Shown: positions 46,660 through 60,739, numbered from the stretch's first letter. The stretch is 64,000 bases of DNA from Balaenoptera acutorostrata (GCF_949987535.1 NW_026646029.1:868001-932000), one strand, 5' to 3'. Program-made: numbers and translations. Notes: a model not told the origin generated them from the letters alone.

Positions 46660-48419
46660 CACTCATCGTGCTGCCTCTAGCCTTATGACGTTGATTTCAT
46701 GGCTGAGTGATATTCCATTGTACATGAGGACCACAACTTCTTTATCCATTTTTCTCTTTCCTAGGATATTTAAGGTGTAATGAAGTGGGGGTTCTTGTCA
46801 ACAGAGCAGCCCTAAACGTTGGGGTGCCTGTGTCTTGCTGATTTTTAGTTTTCCCAGTTTATACGCCCATGCGTGGAAGTGCCGTATGCTCTCTAAGCTG
46901 TGTTTTTTAGACGTTTCAGGAAACACCGTACATTTCTCCAGGTTGGCTGTTGGCAATTTACATCCCGCCCATCAGCGTAGCAAGGCTCCCATTTCTCCAT
47001 GGCCAGTCCTGCATTTCTGGTTTGGACACTTTTTTCCGCATGGCCCTTTTGCCCGCTGGGAAGCGAGACTTCTTTGGAGCGCTGATTTGCCTTTCCAGGT
47101 TGCTTGGTTGGCCAAAAAGGGCGTATGCGTTTTTTCCTGAATATATTCAGGAAAAAACGCATACGCCCTTTTTGGCCAAGGGCATCATTGTCCACGTTTT
47201 GCCGCTTTTCATGTGCTTTCAAGGCGATTCGAATCTACCTCCTGAAATCTGTTTCCTGCAATTCTGCCTTGCTTTCAAATCCTCTTCGTTGCCTTCCCTC
47301 AATATATTTGTGGACGAGAGTTATCATTTATAACTCTGCAGGTTTGTGAATTGCAGTGCCCCTGAGCTCCATTTTTCAAGTTGCTTTTTTGGGAGCTGGC
47401 CGCAAAAGTGCAGGATTGCTTCAGGCCCTATTCTGGTTCCAGAGGGCAGGCTAAGCCTGTGGTTAATTCTTCTTCCTGATGGGAAAATACAGTGACATGT
47501 GCCTGTCCCAACACCTAGAGCTAGTCTCTCATTGGTTCCCCCTCTTCCCGTTCATCCTCAGGACAAATTGCAACCTGTACGGAACAGGAGCTTAAAGGTG
47601 CTGATTCTCCAAGGAGGGAGATGGCTAGTAAAGCGGCTGGAATGGCGAACCCGAGCACAAGGAGATGAGAAATGAGGTGCGTTTTAGAAACCTTTCCCGA
47701 TCACACGGTGTACCATCTTCTGGGTTTCTCATGCATGTTTTCGACGTAGGAAGATGCCCTTAAACCTGGAGATTTGGGACCCATGGGATGGGTACCATGC
47801 AGTATTACTTTAAAGGGTGTGCGTTGGCTCACCCAACCTCACCAAACCTCTCAGCCCCAAGAGTGTCCACCCTTTTGTCTCAATCAGCTGTGGGTCTAGA
47901 TATGGTCAATCCAGGTTACATCACAGCCCCTGAACGAATTGTGTAAGAATTTCTCTCTGTTTCACTGTCTTTGTTTCACGGGTTTTGAAAAGTCATTTAT
48001 TTTTATAATGGGGTTTAGCTGCTTTTCACGGCTGTGTTTATGCCGCTTTACACCCCCTTGACTCACTTACAGAGAGATATCAATACATAGGTTTGAAGAT
48101 TCTTACTAGTCAGATATATTCTTGTGCGGTGAATAGGGGGTGTTGAGTCCAGTTCACTGAGCAAGGAGTAGGTCTTGTCTATTACATATTGGGTTTATGG
48201 AACGGTATCTGAGCTAATTTGAAACCCTTGTTTTATGCATCACCCCACCTCACCTTTGCCGTTCAGCAGTCATAGTGTGTTTTCTAAACGTGTGACTCTC
48301 TTCTGTTTTGTCATTCAGGTCAAGTGTAGCGGTTTTTACATTCCCTCCATAAGTGATATCTTATGATAAGTGTCTTTTTCTGTGTGACTTATTTCACTTA
48401 GAATCGTCGTACCTAAATC
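46660..48419 (+). repeat. Satellite monomer M21 (third of the block)
   Basis: 1,760 bp. Matches M24 with three differences found by eye (counterpart of 52,102; 47,409; 47,490). Shares the private TTAAACCTGG variant near 47,760 with M24. Perfect palindrome at 47,108-47,179. Confidence 0.94.
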
Positions 48420-50179
48420 CACTCATCGTGCTGCCTCTAGCCTTATGACGTTGATTTCATGGCTGAGTGATATTCCATTGTACATGAGGACCACAACTTC
48501 TTTATCCATTTTTCTCTTTCCTAGGATATTTAAGGTGTAATGAAGTGGGGGTTCTTGTCAACAGAGCAGCCCTAAACGTTGGGGTGCCTGTGTCTTGCTG
48601 ATTTTTAGTTTTCCCAGTTTATACGCCCATGCGTGGAAGTGCCGTATGCTCTCTAAGCTGTGTTTTTTAGACGTTTCAGGAAACACCGTACATTTCTCCA
48701 GGTTGGCTGTTGGCAATTTACATCCCGCCCATCAGCGTAGCAAGGCTCCCATTTCTCCATGGCCAGTCCTGCATTTCTGGTTTGGACACTTTTTTCCGCA
48801 TGGCCCTTTTGCCCGCTGGGAAGCGAGACTTCTTTGGAGCGCTGATTTGCCTTTCCAGGTTGCTTGGTTGGCCAAAAAGGGCGTATGCGTTTTTTCCTGA
48901 ATATATTCAGGAAAAAACGCATACGCCCTTTTTGGCCAAGGGCATCATTGTCCACGTTTTGCCGCTTTTCATGTGCTTTCAAGGCGATTCGAATCTACCT
49001 CCTGAAATCTGTTTCCTGCAATTCTGCCTTGCTTTCAAATCCTCTTCGTTGCCTTCCCTCAATATATTTGTGGACGAGAGTTATCATTTATAACTCTGCA
49101 GGTTTGTGAATTGCAGTGCCCCTGAGCTCCATTTTTCAAGTCGCTTTTTTGGGAGCTGGCCGCAAAAGCGCAGGATTGCTTCAGGCCCTATTCTGGTTCC
49201 AGAGGGCAGGCTATGCCTGTGGTTAATTCTTCTTCCTGATGGGAAAATAGAGTGACATGTGCCTGTCCCAACACCTAGAGCTAGTCTCTCATTGGTTCCC
49301 CCTCTTCCCGTTCATCCTCAGGACAAATTGCAACCTGTACGGAACAGGAGCTTAAAGGTGCTGATTCTCCAAGGAGGGAGATGGCTAGTAAAGCGGCTGG
49401 AATGGCGAACCCGAGCACAAGGAGATGAGAAATGAGGTGCGTTTTAGAAACCTTTCCCGATCACACGGTGTACCATCTTCTGGGTTTCTCATGCATGTTT
49501 TCGACGTAGGAAGATGCCCTTGAACCTGGAGATTTGGGACCCATGGGATGGGTACCATGCAGTATTACTTTAAAGGGTGTGCGTTGGCTCACCCAACCTC
49601 ACCAAACCTCTCAGCCCCAAGAGTGTCCACCCTTTTGTCTCAATCAGCTGTGGGTCTAGATATGGTCAATCCAGGTTACATCACAGCCCATGAACGAATT
49701 GTGTAAGAATTTCTCTCTGTTTCACTGTCTTTGTTTCACGGGTTTTGAAAAGTCATTTATTTTTATAATGGGGTTTAGCTGCTTTTCACGGCTGTGTTTA
49801 TGCCGCTTTACACCCCCTTGACTCACTTACAGAGAGATATCAATACATAGGTTTGAAGATTCTTACTAGTCAGATATATTCTTGTGCGGTGAATAGGGGG
49901 TGTTGAGTCCAGTTCACTGAGCAAGGAGTAGGTCTTGTCTATTACATATTGGGTTTATGGAACGGTATCTGAGCTAATTTGAAACCCTTGTTTTATGCAT
50001 CACCCCACCTCACCTTTGCCGTTCAGCAGTCATAGTGTGTTTTCTAAACGTGTGACTCTCTTCTGTTTTGTCATTCAGGTCAAGTGTAGCGGTTTTTACA
50101 TTCCCTCCATAAGTGATATCTTATGATAAGTGTCTTTTTCTGTGTGACTTATTTCACTTAGAATCGTCGTACCTAAATC
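48420..50179 (+). repeat. Satellite monomer M22 (copy of M19)
   Basis: 1,760 bp. Shares the GCCCATGAACG variant near 49,686 with M19 alone. Perfect palindrome at 48,868-48,939. Confidence 0.94.
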
Positions 50180-51939
50180 CACTCATCGTGCTGCCTCTAG
50201 CCTTATGACGTTGATTTCATGGCTGAGTGATATTCCATTGTACATGAGGACCACAACTTCTTTATCCATTTTTCTCTTTCCTAGGATATTTAAGGTGTAA
50301 TGAAGTGTGGGTTCTTGTCAACAGAGCAGCCCTAAACGTTGGGGTGCCTGTGTCTTGCTGATTTTTAGTTTTCCCAATTTATACGCCCATGCGTGGAAGT
50401 GCCGTATGCTCTCTAAGCTGTGTGTTTTAGATGTTTCAGGACACACCGTACACTTCTCCAGAGTGGCTGTTGGCAATTTACATCCCGCCCATCAGCGTAG
50501 CAAGGCTCCCATTTCTCCATGGCCGGTCCTGCATTTCTGGTTTGGACACTTTTTTCTGCATGGCCCTTTTGCCCGCTGGGAAGCGAGACTTCTTTGGAGC
50601 GCTGATTTGCCTTTCCAGGTTGCTTGGTTTGCCAAAAAGGGCGTATGCGTTTTTTCCTGAATATATTCAGGAAAAAACGCATACGCTCTTTTTGGAAAAG
50701 GGCATCATTGTCCACGTTTTGCCGCTTTTCATGTGCTTTCAAGGCGATTCGAATCTACCTCCTGAAATCTGTTTCCTGCAATTCTGCCTTGCTTTCAAAT
50801 CCTCTTCGTTGCCTTCCCTCAATATATTTGTGGACGAGAGTTATCATTTATAACTCTGCAGGTTTGTGAATTGCAGTGCCCCTGAGCTCCATTTTTCAAG
50901 TCGCTTTTTTGGGATCTGGCCGCAAAAGCGCAGTATTGCTTCAGGCCCTATTCTGGTTCCAGAGGGCAGGCTAAGCCTGTGGTTAATTCTTCTTCCTGAT
51001 GGATAAATAGAGTGACCTGTGCCTTTCCCAACAACTAGAGCTAGTCTCTCATTGGTTCCCCCTCTTCCCGTTCATCCTCAGGACAAATTGCAACCTGTAC
51101 GGAACAGGAGCTTAAAGGTGCTGATTCTCCAAGGAGGGAGATGGCTAGTAAAGCGGCTGGAATGGCGAACACAAGCGCAAGGAGATGAGAAATGAGGTGT
51201 GTTTTAGAAACCTTTCCCGATCACACGGTGTACCATCTTCTGGGTTTCTCATGCATGTTTTCGACGTAGGAAGATGCCCTTGAACCTGGAGATTTGGGAC
51301 CCATGGGATGGGTACCATGCAGTATTACTTTAAAGGGTGTGCGTTGGCTCACCCAACCTCACCAAACCTCTCAGCCCCAAGAGTGTCCACCCTTATGCCT
51401 CAATCAGCTGTGGGTCTAGATATGGTCAATCCAGGTTGCATCACAGCCCCTGAACGAATTGTGTAAGAATTTCTCTCTCTTTCACTGTCTTTGGTTCACG
51501 GGTTTTGAAAAGTCATTTATTTTTATAATGGGGTTTAGCTGCTTTTCACGGCTGTGTTTATGCTGCTTTACACCCCCTTGACTCACTTACAGAGAGATAT
51601 CAATACATAGGTTTGAAGATTCTTACTAGTCAGATATATTCATGTGTGGTGAATAGGGGGTGTTGAGTCCAGTTCACTGAGCAAGGAGTAGGTCTTGTCT
51701 ATTACATATTGGGTTTATGGAACGGTATCTGAGCTAATTTGAAACCCTTGTTTTATGCATCACCCCACCTCACCTTTGCCGTTCAGCAGTCATAGTGTGT
51801 TTTCTAAACGTGTGACTCTCTTCTGTTTTGTCATTCAGGTCAAGTGTAGCGGTTTTTACATTCCCTCTATAAGTGATATCTTATGATAAGTGTCTTTTTC
51901 TGTGTGACTTATTTCACTTAGAATCGTCATACCTAAATC
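50180..51939 (+). repeat. Satellite monomer M23 (copy of M20)
   Basis: 1,760 bp. Shares the left-arm T (at 50,630) of the palindrome (50,628-50,699), the GGGATCTGG variant and the TCGTCATACC tail with M20. Confidence 0.94.
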
Positions 51940-53699
51940 CACTCATCGTGCTGCCTCTAGCCTTATGACGTTGATTTCATGGCTGAGTGATATTCCATTG
52001 TACATGAGGACCACAACTTCTTTATCCATTTTTCTCTTTCCTAGGATATTTAAGGTGTAATGAAGTGGGGGTTCTTGTCAACAGAGCAGCCCTAAACGTT
52101 GAGGTGCCTGTGTCTTGCTGATTTTTAGTTTTCCCAGTTTATACGCCCATGCGTGGAAGTGCCGTATGCTCTCTAAGCTGTGTTTTTTAGACGTTTCAGG
52201 AAACACCGTACATTTCTCCAGGTTGGCTGTTGGCAATTTACATCCCGCCCATCAGCGTAGCAAGGCTCCCATTTCTCCATGGCCAGTCCTGCATTTCTGG
52301 TTTGGACACTTTTTTCCGCATGGCCCTTTTGCCCGCTGGGAAGCGAGACTTCTTTGGAGCGCTGATTTGCCTTTCCAGGTTGCTTGGTTGGCCAAAAAGG
52401 GCGTATGCGTTTTTTCCTGAATATATTCAGGAAAAAACGCATACGCCCTTTTTGGCCAAGGGCATCATTGTCCACGTTTTGCCGCTTTTCATGTGCTTTC
52501 AAGGCGATTCGAATCTACCTCCTGAAATCTGTTTCCTGCAATTCTGCCTTGCTTTCAAATCCTCTTCGTTGCCTTCCCTCAATATATTTGTGGACGAGAG
52601 TTATCATTTATAACTCTGCAGGTTTGTGAATTGCAGTGCCCCTGAGCTCCATTTTTCAAGTTGCTTTTTTGGGAGCTGGCCGCAAAAGCGCAGGATTGCT
52701 TCAGGCCCTATTCTGGTTCCAGAGGGCAGGCTAAGCCTGTGGTTAATTCTTCTTCCTGATGGGAAAATAGAGTGACATGTGCCTGTCCCAACACCTAGAG
52801 CTAGTCTCTCATTGGTTCCCCCTCTTCCCGTTCATCCTCAGGACAAATTGCAACCTGTACGGAACAGGAGCTTAAAGGTGCTGATTCTCCAAGGAGGGAG
52901 ATGGCTAGTAAAGCGGCTGGAATGGCGAACCCGAGCACAAGGAGATGAGAAATGAGGTGCGTTTTAGAAACCTTTCCCGATCACACGGTGTACCATCTTC
53001 TGGGTTTCTCATGCATGTTTTCGACGTAGGAAGATGCCCTTAAACCTGGAGATTTGGGACCCATGGGATGGGTACCATGCAGTATTACTTTAAAGGGTGT
53101 GCGTTGGCTCACCCAACCTCACCAAACCTCTCAGCCCCAAGAGTGTCCACCCTTTTGTCTCAATCAGCTGTGGGTCTAGATATGGTCAATCCAGGTTACA
53201 TCACAGCCCCTGAACGAATTGTGTAAGAATTTCTCTCTGTTTCACTGTCTTTGTTTCACGGGTTTTGAAAAGTCATTTATTTTTATAATGGGGTTTAGCT
53301 GCTTTTCACGGCTGTGTTTATGCCGCTTTACACCCCCTTGACTCACTTACAGAGAGATATCAATACATAGGTTTGAAGATTCTTACTAGTCAGATATATT
53401 CTTGTGCGGTGAATAGGGGGTGTTGAGTCCAGTTCACTGAGCAAGGAGTAGGTCTTGTCTATTACATATTGGGTTTATGGAACGGTATCTGAGCTAATTT
53501 GAAACCCTTGTTTTATGCATCACCCCACCTCACCTTTGCCGTTCAGCAGTCATAGTGTGTTTTCTAAACGTGTGACTCTCTTCTGTTTTGTCATTCAGGT
53601 CAAGTGTAGCGGTTTTTACATTCCCTCCATAAGTGATATCTTATGATAAGTGTCTTTTTCTGTGTGACTTATTTCACTTAGAATCGTCGTACCTAAATC
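51940..53699 (+). repeat. Satellite monomer M24 (copy of M21)
   Basis: 1,760 bp. Perfect palindrome at 52,388-52,459. It closes the second copy of the 5,280-bp block. Confidence 0.94.
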
Positions 53700-55459
53700 C
53701 ACTCATCGTGCTGCCTCTAGCCTTATGACGTTGATTTCATGGCTGAGTGATATTCCATTGTACATGAGGACCACAACTTCTTTATCCATTTTTCTCTTTC
53801 CTAGGATATTTAAGGTGTAATGAAGTGGGGGTTCTTGTCAACAGAGCAGCCCTAAACGTTGGGGTGCCTGTGTCTTGCTGATTTTTAGTTTTCCCAATTT
53901 ATACGCCCATGCGTGGAAGTGCCGTATGCTCTCTAAGCTGTGTGTTTTAGATGTTTCAGGACACACCGTACACTTCTCCAGAGTGGCTGTTGGCAATTTA
54001 CATCCCGCCCATCAGCGTAGCAAGGCTCCCATTTCTCCATGGCCGGTCCTGCATTTCTGGTTTGGACACTTTTTTCTGCATGGCCCTTTTGCCCGCTGGG
54101 AAGCGAGACTTCTTTGGAGCGCTGATTTGCCTTTCCAGGTTGCTTGGTTGGCCAAAAAGGGCGTATGCGTTTTTTCCTGAATATATTCAGGAAAAAACGC
54201 ATACGCTCTTTTTGGAAAAGGGCATCATTGTCCACGTTTTGCCGCTTTTCATGTGCTTTCAAGGCGATTCGAATCTACCTCCTGAAATCTGTTTCCTGCA
54301 ATTCTGCCTTGCTTTCAAATCCTCTTCGTTGCCTTCCCTCAATATATTTGTGGACGAGAGTTATCATTTATAACTCTGCAGTTTTGTGAATTGCAGTGCC
54401 CCTGAGCTCCATTTTTCAAGTCGCTTTTTTGGGAGCTGGCCGCAAAAGCGCAGTATTGCTTCAGGCCCTATTCTGGTTCCAGAGGGCAGGCTAAACCTGT
54501 GGTTAATTCTTCTTCCTGATGGATAAATAGAGTGACCTGTGCCTTTCCCAACACCTAGAGCTAGTCTCTCATTGGTTCCCCCTCTTCCCGTTCATCCTCA
54601 GGACAAATTGCAACCTGTACGGAACAGGAGCTTAAAGGTGCTGATTCTCCAAGGAGGGAGATGGCTAGTAAAGCGGCTGGAATGGCGAACACAAGCACAA
54701 GGAGATGAGAAATGAGGTGTGTTTTAGAAACCTTTCCCGATCACACGGTGTACCATCTTCTGGGTTTCTCATGCATGTTTTCGACGTAGGAAGATGCCCT
54801 TGAACCTGGAGATTTGGGACCCATGGGATGGGTACCATGCAGTATTACTGTAAAGGGTGTGCGTTGGCTCACCCAACCTCACCAAACCTCTCAGCCCCAA
54901 GAGTGTCCACCCTTATGCCTCAATCAGCTGTGGGTCTAGATATGGTCAATCCAGGTTGCATCACAGCCCCTGAACGAATTGTGTAAGAATTTCTCTCTCT
55001 TTCACTGTCTTTGGTTCACGGGTTTTGAAAAGTCATTTATTTTTATAATGGGGTTTAGCTGCTTTTCACGGCTGTGTTTATGCTGCTTTACACCCCCTTG
55101 ACTCACTTACAGAGAGATATCAATACATAGGTTTGAAGATTCTTACTAGTCAGATATATTCATGTGTGGTGAATAGGGGGTGTTGAGTCCAGTTCACTGA
55201 GCAAGGAGTAGGTCTTGTCTATTACATATTGGGTTTATGGAACGGTATCTGAGCTAATTTGAAACCCTTGTTTTATGCATCACCCCACCTCAGCTTTCCC
55301 GTTCAGCAGCCATAGTGTGTTTTCTAAACGTGTGACTCTCTTCTGTTTTGTCATTCAGGTCAAGTGTAGCGGTTTTTACATTCCCTCTATAAGTGATATC
55401 TTATGATAAGTGTCTTTTTCTGTGTGACTTATTTCACTTAGAATCGTCGTACCTAAATC
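53700..55459 (+). repeat. Satellite monomer M25
   Basis: 1,760 bp. M20-like but with the ordinary TTGGCC left outer arm and GGGAGCTGG. Palindrome at 54,148-54,219 with the GCTC mismatch and GGAAAA outer arm. Confidence 0.94.
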
Positions 55460-57219
55460 CACTCATCGTGCTGCCTCTAGCCTTATGACGTTGATTTCAT
55501 GGCTGAGTGATATTCCATTGTACATGAGGACCACAACTTCTTTATCCATTTTTCTCTTTCCTAGGATATTTAAGGTGTAATGAAGTGGGGGTTCTTGTCA
55601 ACAGAGCAGCCCTAAACGTTGGGGTGCCTGTGTCTTGCTGATTTTTAGTTTTCCCAGTTTATACGCCCATGCGTGGAAGTGCCGTATGCTCTCTAAGCTG
55701 TGTTTTTTAGACGTTTCAGGAAACACCGTACATTTCTCCAGGTTGGCTGTTGGCAATTTACATCCCGCCCATCAGCGTAGCAAGGCTCCCATTTCTCCAT
55801 GGCCAGTCCTGCATTTCTGGTTTGGACACTTTTTTCTGCATGGCCCTTTTGCCCGCTGGGAAGCGAGACTTCTTTGGAGCGCTGATTTGCCTTTCCAGGT
55901 TGCTTGGTTGGCCAAAAAGGGCGTATGCGTTTTTTCCTGAATATATTCAGGAAAAAACGCATACGCCCTTTTTGGCCAAGGGCATCATTGTCCACGTTTT
56001 GCCGCTTTTCATGTGCTTTCAAGGCGATTCGAATCTACCTCCTGAAATCTGTTTCCTGCAATTCTGCCTTGCTTTCAAATCCTCTTCGTTGCCTTCCCTC
56101 AATATATTTGTGGACGAGAGTTATCATTTATAACTCTGCAGGTTTGTGAATTGCAGTGCCCCTGAGCTCCATTTTTCAAGTCGCTTTTTTGGGATCTGGC
56201 CGCAAAAGCGCAGTATTGCTTCAGGCCCTATTCTGGTTCCAGAGGGCAGGCTAAGCCTGTGGTTAATTCTTCTTCCTGATGGATAAATAGAGTGACCTGT
56301 GCCTTTCCCAACACCTAGAGCTAGTCTCTCATTGGTTCCCCCTCTTCCCGTTCATCCTCAGGACAAATTGCAACCTGTACGGAACAGGAGCTTAAAGGTG
56401 CTGATTCTCCAAGGAGGGAGATGTCTAGTAAAGCGGCTGGAATGGCGAACCCAAGCACAAGGAGATGAGAAATGAGGTGTGTTTTAGAAACCTTTCCCGA
56501 TCACACGGTGTACCATCTTCTGGGTTTCTCATGCATGTTTTCGACGTAGGAAGATGCCCTTGAACCTGGAGATTTGGGACCCATGGGATGGGTACAATGC
56601 AGTATTACTTTAAAGGGTGTGCGTTGGCTCACCCAACCTCACCAAACCTCTCAGCCCCAAGAGTGTCCACCCTTATGCCTCAATCAGCTGTGGGTCTAGA
56701 TATGGTCAATCCAGGTTGCATCACAGCCCCTGAACGAATTGTGTAAGAATTTCTCTCTGTTTCACTGTCTTTGGTTCACGGGTTTTGAAAAGTCATTTAT
56801 TTTTATAATGGGGTTTAGCTGCTTTTCACGGCTGTGTTTATGCCGCTTTACACCCCCTTGACTCACTTACAGAGAGATATCAATACATAGGTTTGAAGAT
56901 TCTTACTAGTCAGATATATTCATGTGCGGTGAATAGGGGGTGTTGAGTCCAGTTCACTGAGCAGGGAGTAGGTCTTGTCTATTACATATTGGGTTTATGG
57001 AACGGTATCTGAGCTAATTTGAAACCCTTGTTTTATGCATCACCCCACCTCAGCTTTCCCGTTCAGCAGCCATAGTGTGTTTTCTAAACGTGTGACTCTC
57101 TTCTGTTTTGTCATTCAGGTCAAGTGTAGCGGTTTTTACATTCCCTCTATAAGTGATATCTTATGATAAGTGTCTTTTTCTGTGTGACTTATTTCACTTA
57201 GAATCGTCGTACCTAAATC
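55460..57219 (+). repeat. Satellite monomer M26, mosaic
   Basis: 1,760 bp. Left part M19-like, though with the M20-type TTCTGCATGG; perfect palindrome at 55,908-55,979; then M20-like from about 56,190 (GGGATCTGG, CAGTATTGC, GATGGATAAATAG). Confidence 0.94.
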
Positions 57220-58979
57220 CACTCATCATGCTGCCTCTAGCCTTATGACGTTGATTTCATGGCTGAGTGATATTCCATTGTACATGAGGACCACAACTTC
57301 TTTATCCATTTTTCTCTTTCCTAGGATATTTAAGGTGTAATGAAGTGGGGGTTCTTGTCAACAGAGCAGCCCTAAACGTTGGGGTGCCTGTGTCTTGCTG
57401 ATTTTTAGTTTTCCCAGTTTATACGCCCGTGCGTGGAAGTGCCGTATGCTCTCTAAGCTGTGTTTTTTAGACGTTTCAGGAAACACCGTACACTTCTCCA
57501 GGTTGGCTGTTGGCAATTTACATCCCGCCCATCAGCGTAGCAAGGCTCCCATTTCTCCATGGCCGGTCCTGCATTTCTGGTTTGGACACTTTTTTCCGCA
57601 TGGCCCTTTTGCCCGCTGGGAAGCGAGACTTCTTTGGAGCGCTGATTTGCCTTTCCAGGTTGCTTGGTTGGCCAAAAAGGGCGTATGCGTTTTTTCCTGA
57701 ATATATTCAGGAAAAAACGCATACGCCCTTTTTGGAAAAGGGCATCATTGTCCACGTTTTGCCGCTTTTCATGTGCTTTCAAGGCGATTCGAATCTACCT
57801 CCTGAAATCTGTTTCCTGCAATTCTGCCTTGCTTTCAAATCCTCTTCGTTGCCTTCCCTCAATATATTTGTGGACGAGAGTTATCATTTATAACTCTGCA
57901 GGTTTGTGAATTGCAGTGCCCCTGAGCTCCATTTTTCAAGTCGCTTTTTTGGGAGCTGGCCGCAAAAGCACAGGATTGCTTCAGGCCCTATTCTGGTTCC
58001 AGAGGGCAGGCTAAGCCTGTGGTTAATTCTTCTTCCTGATGGATAAATAGAGTGACCTGTGCCTTTCCCAACACCTAGAGCTAGTCTCTCATTGGTTCCC
58101 CCTCTTCCCGTTCATCCTCAGGACAAATTGCAACCTGTACGGAACAGGAGCTTAAAGGTGCTGATTCTCCAAGGAGGGAGATGGCTAGTAAAGCGGCTGG
58201 AATGGCGAACACAAGCACAAGGAGATGAGAAATGAGGTGTGTTTTAGAAACCTTTCCCGATCACACGGTGTACCATCTTCTGGGTTTCTCATGCATGTTT
58301 TCGACGTAGGAAGATGCCCTTGAACCTGGAGATTTGGGACCCATGGGATGGGTACCATGCAGTATTACTTTAAAGGGTGTGCGTTGGCTCACCCAACCTC
58401 ACCAAACCTCTCAGCCCCAAGAGTGTCCACCCTTATGCCTCAATCAGCTGTGGGTCTAGATATGGTCAATCCAGGTTGCATCACAGCCCCTGAACGAATT
58501 GTGTAAGAATTTCTCTCTCTTTCACTGTCTTTGGTTCACGGGTTTTGAAAAGTCATTTATTTTTATAATGGGGTTTAGCTGCTTTTCACGGCTGTGTTTA
58601 TGCTGCTTTACACCCCCTTGACTCACTTACAGAGAGATATCAATACATAGGTTTGAAGATTCTTACTAGTCAGATATATTCATGTGTGGTGAATAGGGGG
58701 TGTTGAGTCCAGTTCACTGAGGAAGGAGTAGGTCTTGTCTATTACATATTGGGTTTATGGAACGGTATCTGAGCTAATTTGAAACCCTTGTTTTATGCAT
58801 CACCCCACCTCAGCTTTCCCGTTCAGCAGCCATAGTGTGTTTTCTAAACGTGTGACTCTCTTCTGTTTTGTCATTCAGGTCAAGTGTAGCGGTTTTTACA
58901 TTCCCTCTATAAGTGATATCTTATGATAAGTGTCTTTTTCTGTGTGACTTATTTCACTTAGAATCGTCGTACCTAAATC
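57220..58979 (+). repeat. Satellite monomer M27, mosaic
   Basis: 1,760 bp. Left part M19-like; the palindrome (57,668-57,739) is perfect over its inner 64 bp with GGAAAA outside; then M20/M25-like. Confidence 0.94.
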
Positions 58980-60739
58980 CACTCATCGTGCTGCCTCTAG
59001 CCTTATGACGTTGATTTCATGGCTGAGTGATATTCCATTGTACATGAGGACCACAACTTCTTTATCCATTTTTCTCTTTCCTAGGATATTTAAGGTGTAA
59101 TGAAGTGGGGGTTCTTGTCAAAAGAGCAGCCCTAAACGTTGGGGTGCCTGTGTCTTGCTGATTTTTAGTTTTCCCAATTTATACGCCCATGCGTGGAAGT
59201 GCCGTATGCTCTATAAGCTGTGTGTTTTAGATGTTTCAGGACACACCGTACACTACTCCAGAGTGGCTGTTGGCAATTTACATCCCGCCCATCAGCGTAG
59301 CAAGGCTCCCATTTCTCCATGGCCGGTCCTGCATTTCTGGTTTGGACACTTTTTTCTGCATGGCCCTTTTGCCCGCTGGGAAGCGAGACTTCTTTGGAGC
59401 GCTGATTTGCCTTTCCAGGTTGCTTGGTTGGCCAAAAAGGGCGTATGCGTTTTTTCCTGAATGTATTCAGGAAAAAACGCATACGCTCTTTTTGGAAAAG
59501 GGCATCATTGTCCACGTTTTGCCGCTTTTCATGTGCTTTCAAGGCGATTCGAATCTACCTCCTGAAATCTGTTTCCTGCAATTCTGCCTTGCTTTCAAAT
59601 CCTCTTCGTTGCCTTCCCTCAATATATTTGTGGACGAGAGTTATCATTTATAACTCTGCAGGTTTGTGAATTGCAGTGCCCCTGAGCTCCATTTTTCAAG
59701 TCGCTTTTTTGGGAGCTGGCCGCAAAAGCGCAGTATTGCTTCAGGCCCTATTCTGGTTCCAGAGGGCAGGCTAAGCCTGTGGTTAATTCTTCTTCCTGAT
59801 GGATAAATAGAGTGACCTGTGCCTTTCCCAACACCTAGAGCTAGTCTCTCATTGGTTCCCCCTCTTCCCGTTCATCCTCAGGACAAATTGCAACCTGTAC
59901 GGAACAGGAGCTTAAAGGTGCTGATTCTCCAAGGAGGGAGATGTCTAGTAAAGCGGCTGGAATGGCGAATCCAAGCACAAGGAGATGAGAAATGAGGTGT
60001 GTTTTAGAAACCTTTCCCGATCACACGGTGTACCATCTTCTGGGTTTCTCATGCATGTTTTCGACGTAGGAAGATGCCCTTGAACCTGGAGATTTGGGAC
60101 CCATGGGATGGGTACAATGCAGTATTACTTTAAAGGGTGTGCGTTGGCTCACCCAACCTCACCAAACCTCTCAGCCCCAAGAGTGTCCACCCTTATGTCT
60201 CAATCAGCTGTGGGTCTAGATATGGTCAAGCCAGATTGCATCACAGCCCCTGAACGAATTGTGTAAGAATTTCTCTCTGTTTCACTGTCTTTGTTTGACG
60301 GGTTTTGAAAAGTCATTTATTTTTATAATGGGGTTTAGCTGCTTTTCACGGCTGTGTTTATGCCGCTTTACACCCCCTTGACTCACTTACAGAGAGATAT
60401 CAATACATAGGTTTGAAGATTCTTACTAGTCAGATATATTCTTGTGTGGTGAATAGGGGGTGTTGAGTCCAGTTCACTGAGCAAGGAGTAGGTCTTGTCT
60501 ATTACATATTGGGTTTATGGAACGGTATCTGAGCTAATTTGAAACCCTTGTTTTATGCATCACCCCACCTCACCTTTCCCGTTCAGCAGCCATAGTGTGT
60601 TTTCTAAACGTGTGACTCTCTTCTGTTTTGTCATTCAGGTCAAGTGTAGCGGTTTTTACATTCCTTCTATAAGTGATATCTTATGATAAGTGTCTTTTTC
60701 TGTGTGACTTATTTCACTTAGAATCGTCGTACCTAAATC
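58980..60739 (+). repeat. Satellite monomer M28
   Basis: 1,760 bp. The palindrome (59,428-59,499) has the only change seen at the exact centre in this block, A-to-G at 59,463, plus the GCTC mismatch and GGAAAA outer arm. From the palindrome onward it matches M29 (GATGTCTAG, GCGAATCCAAGC, ATTCCTTCTAT). Confidence 0.94.

Larger units (their letters stand above)
43140..53699 (+). repeat. Tandem duplication of a 5,280-bp three-monomer block
   Basis: M19-M20-M21 (43,140-48,419) is followed directly by a second copy, M22-M23-M24 (48,420-53,699). Nine differences were found by eye over 5,280 bp. Within the block M20 is clearly different from M19 and M21, so the repeat is of the trimer and not of one monomer. 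The phase of the real breakpoints is not determined; the coordinates follow the monomer phase used here. Confidence 0.9.
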
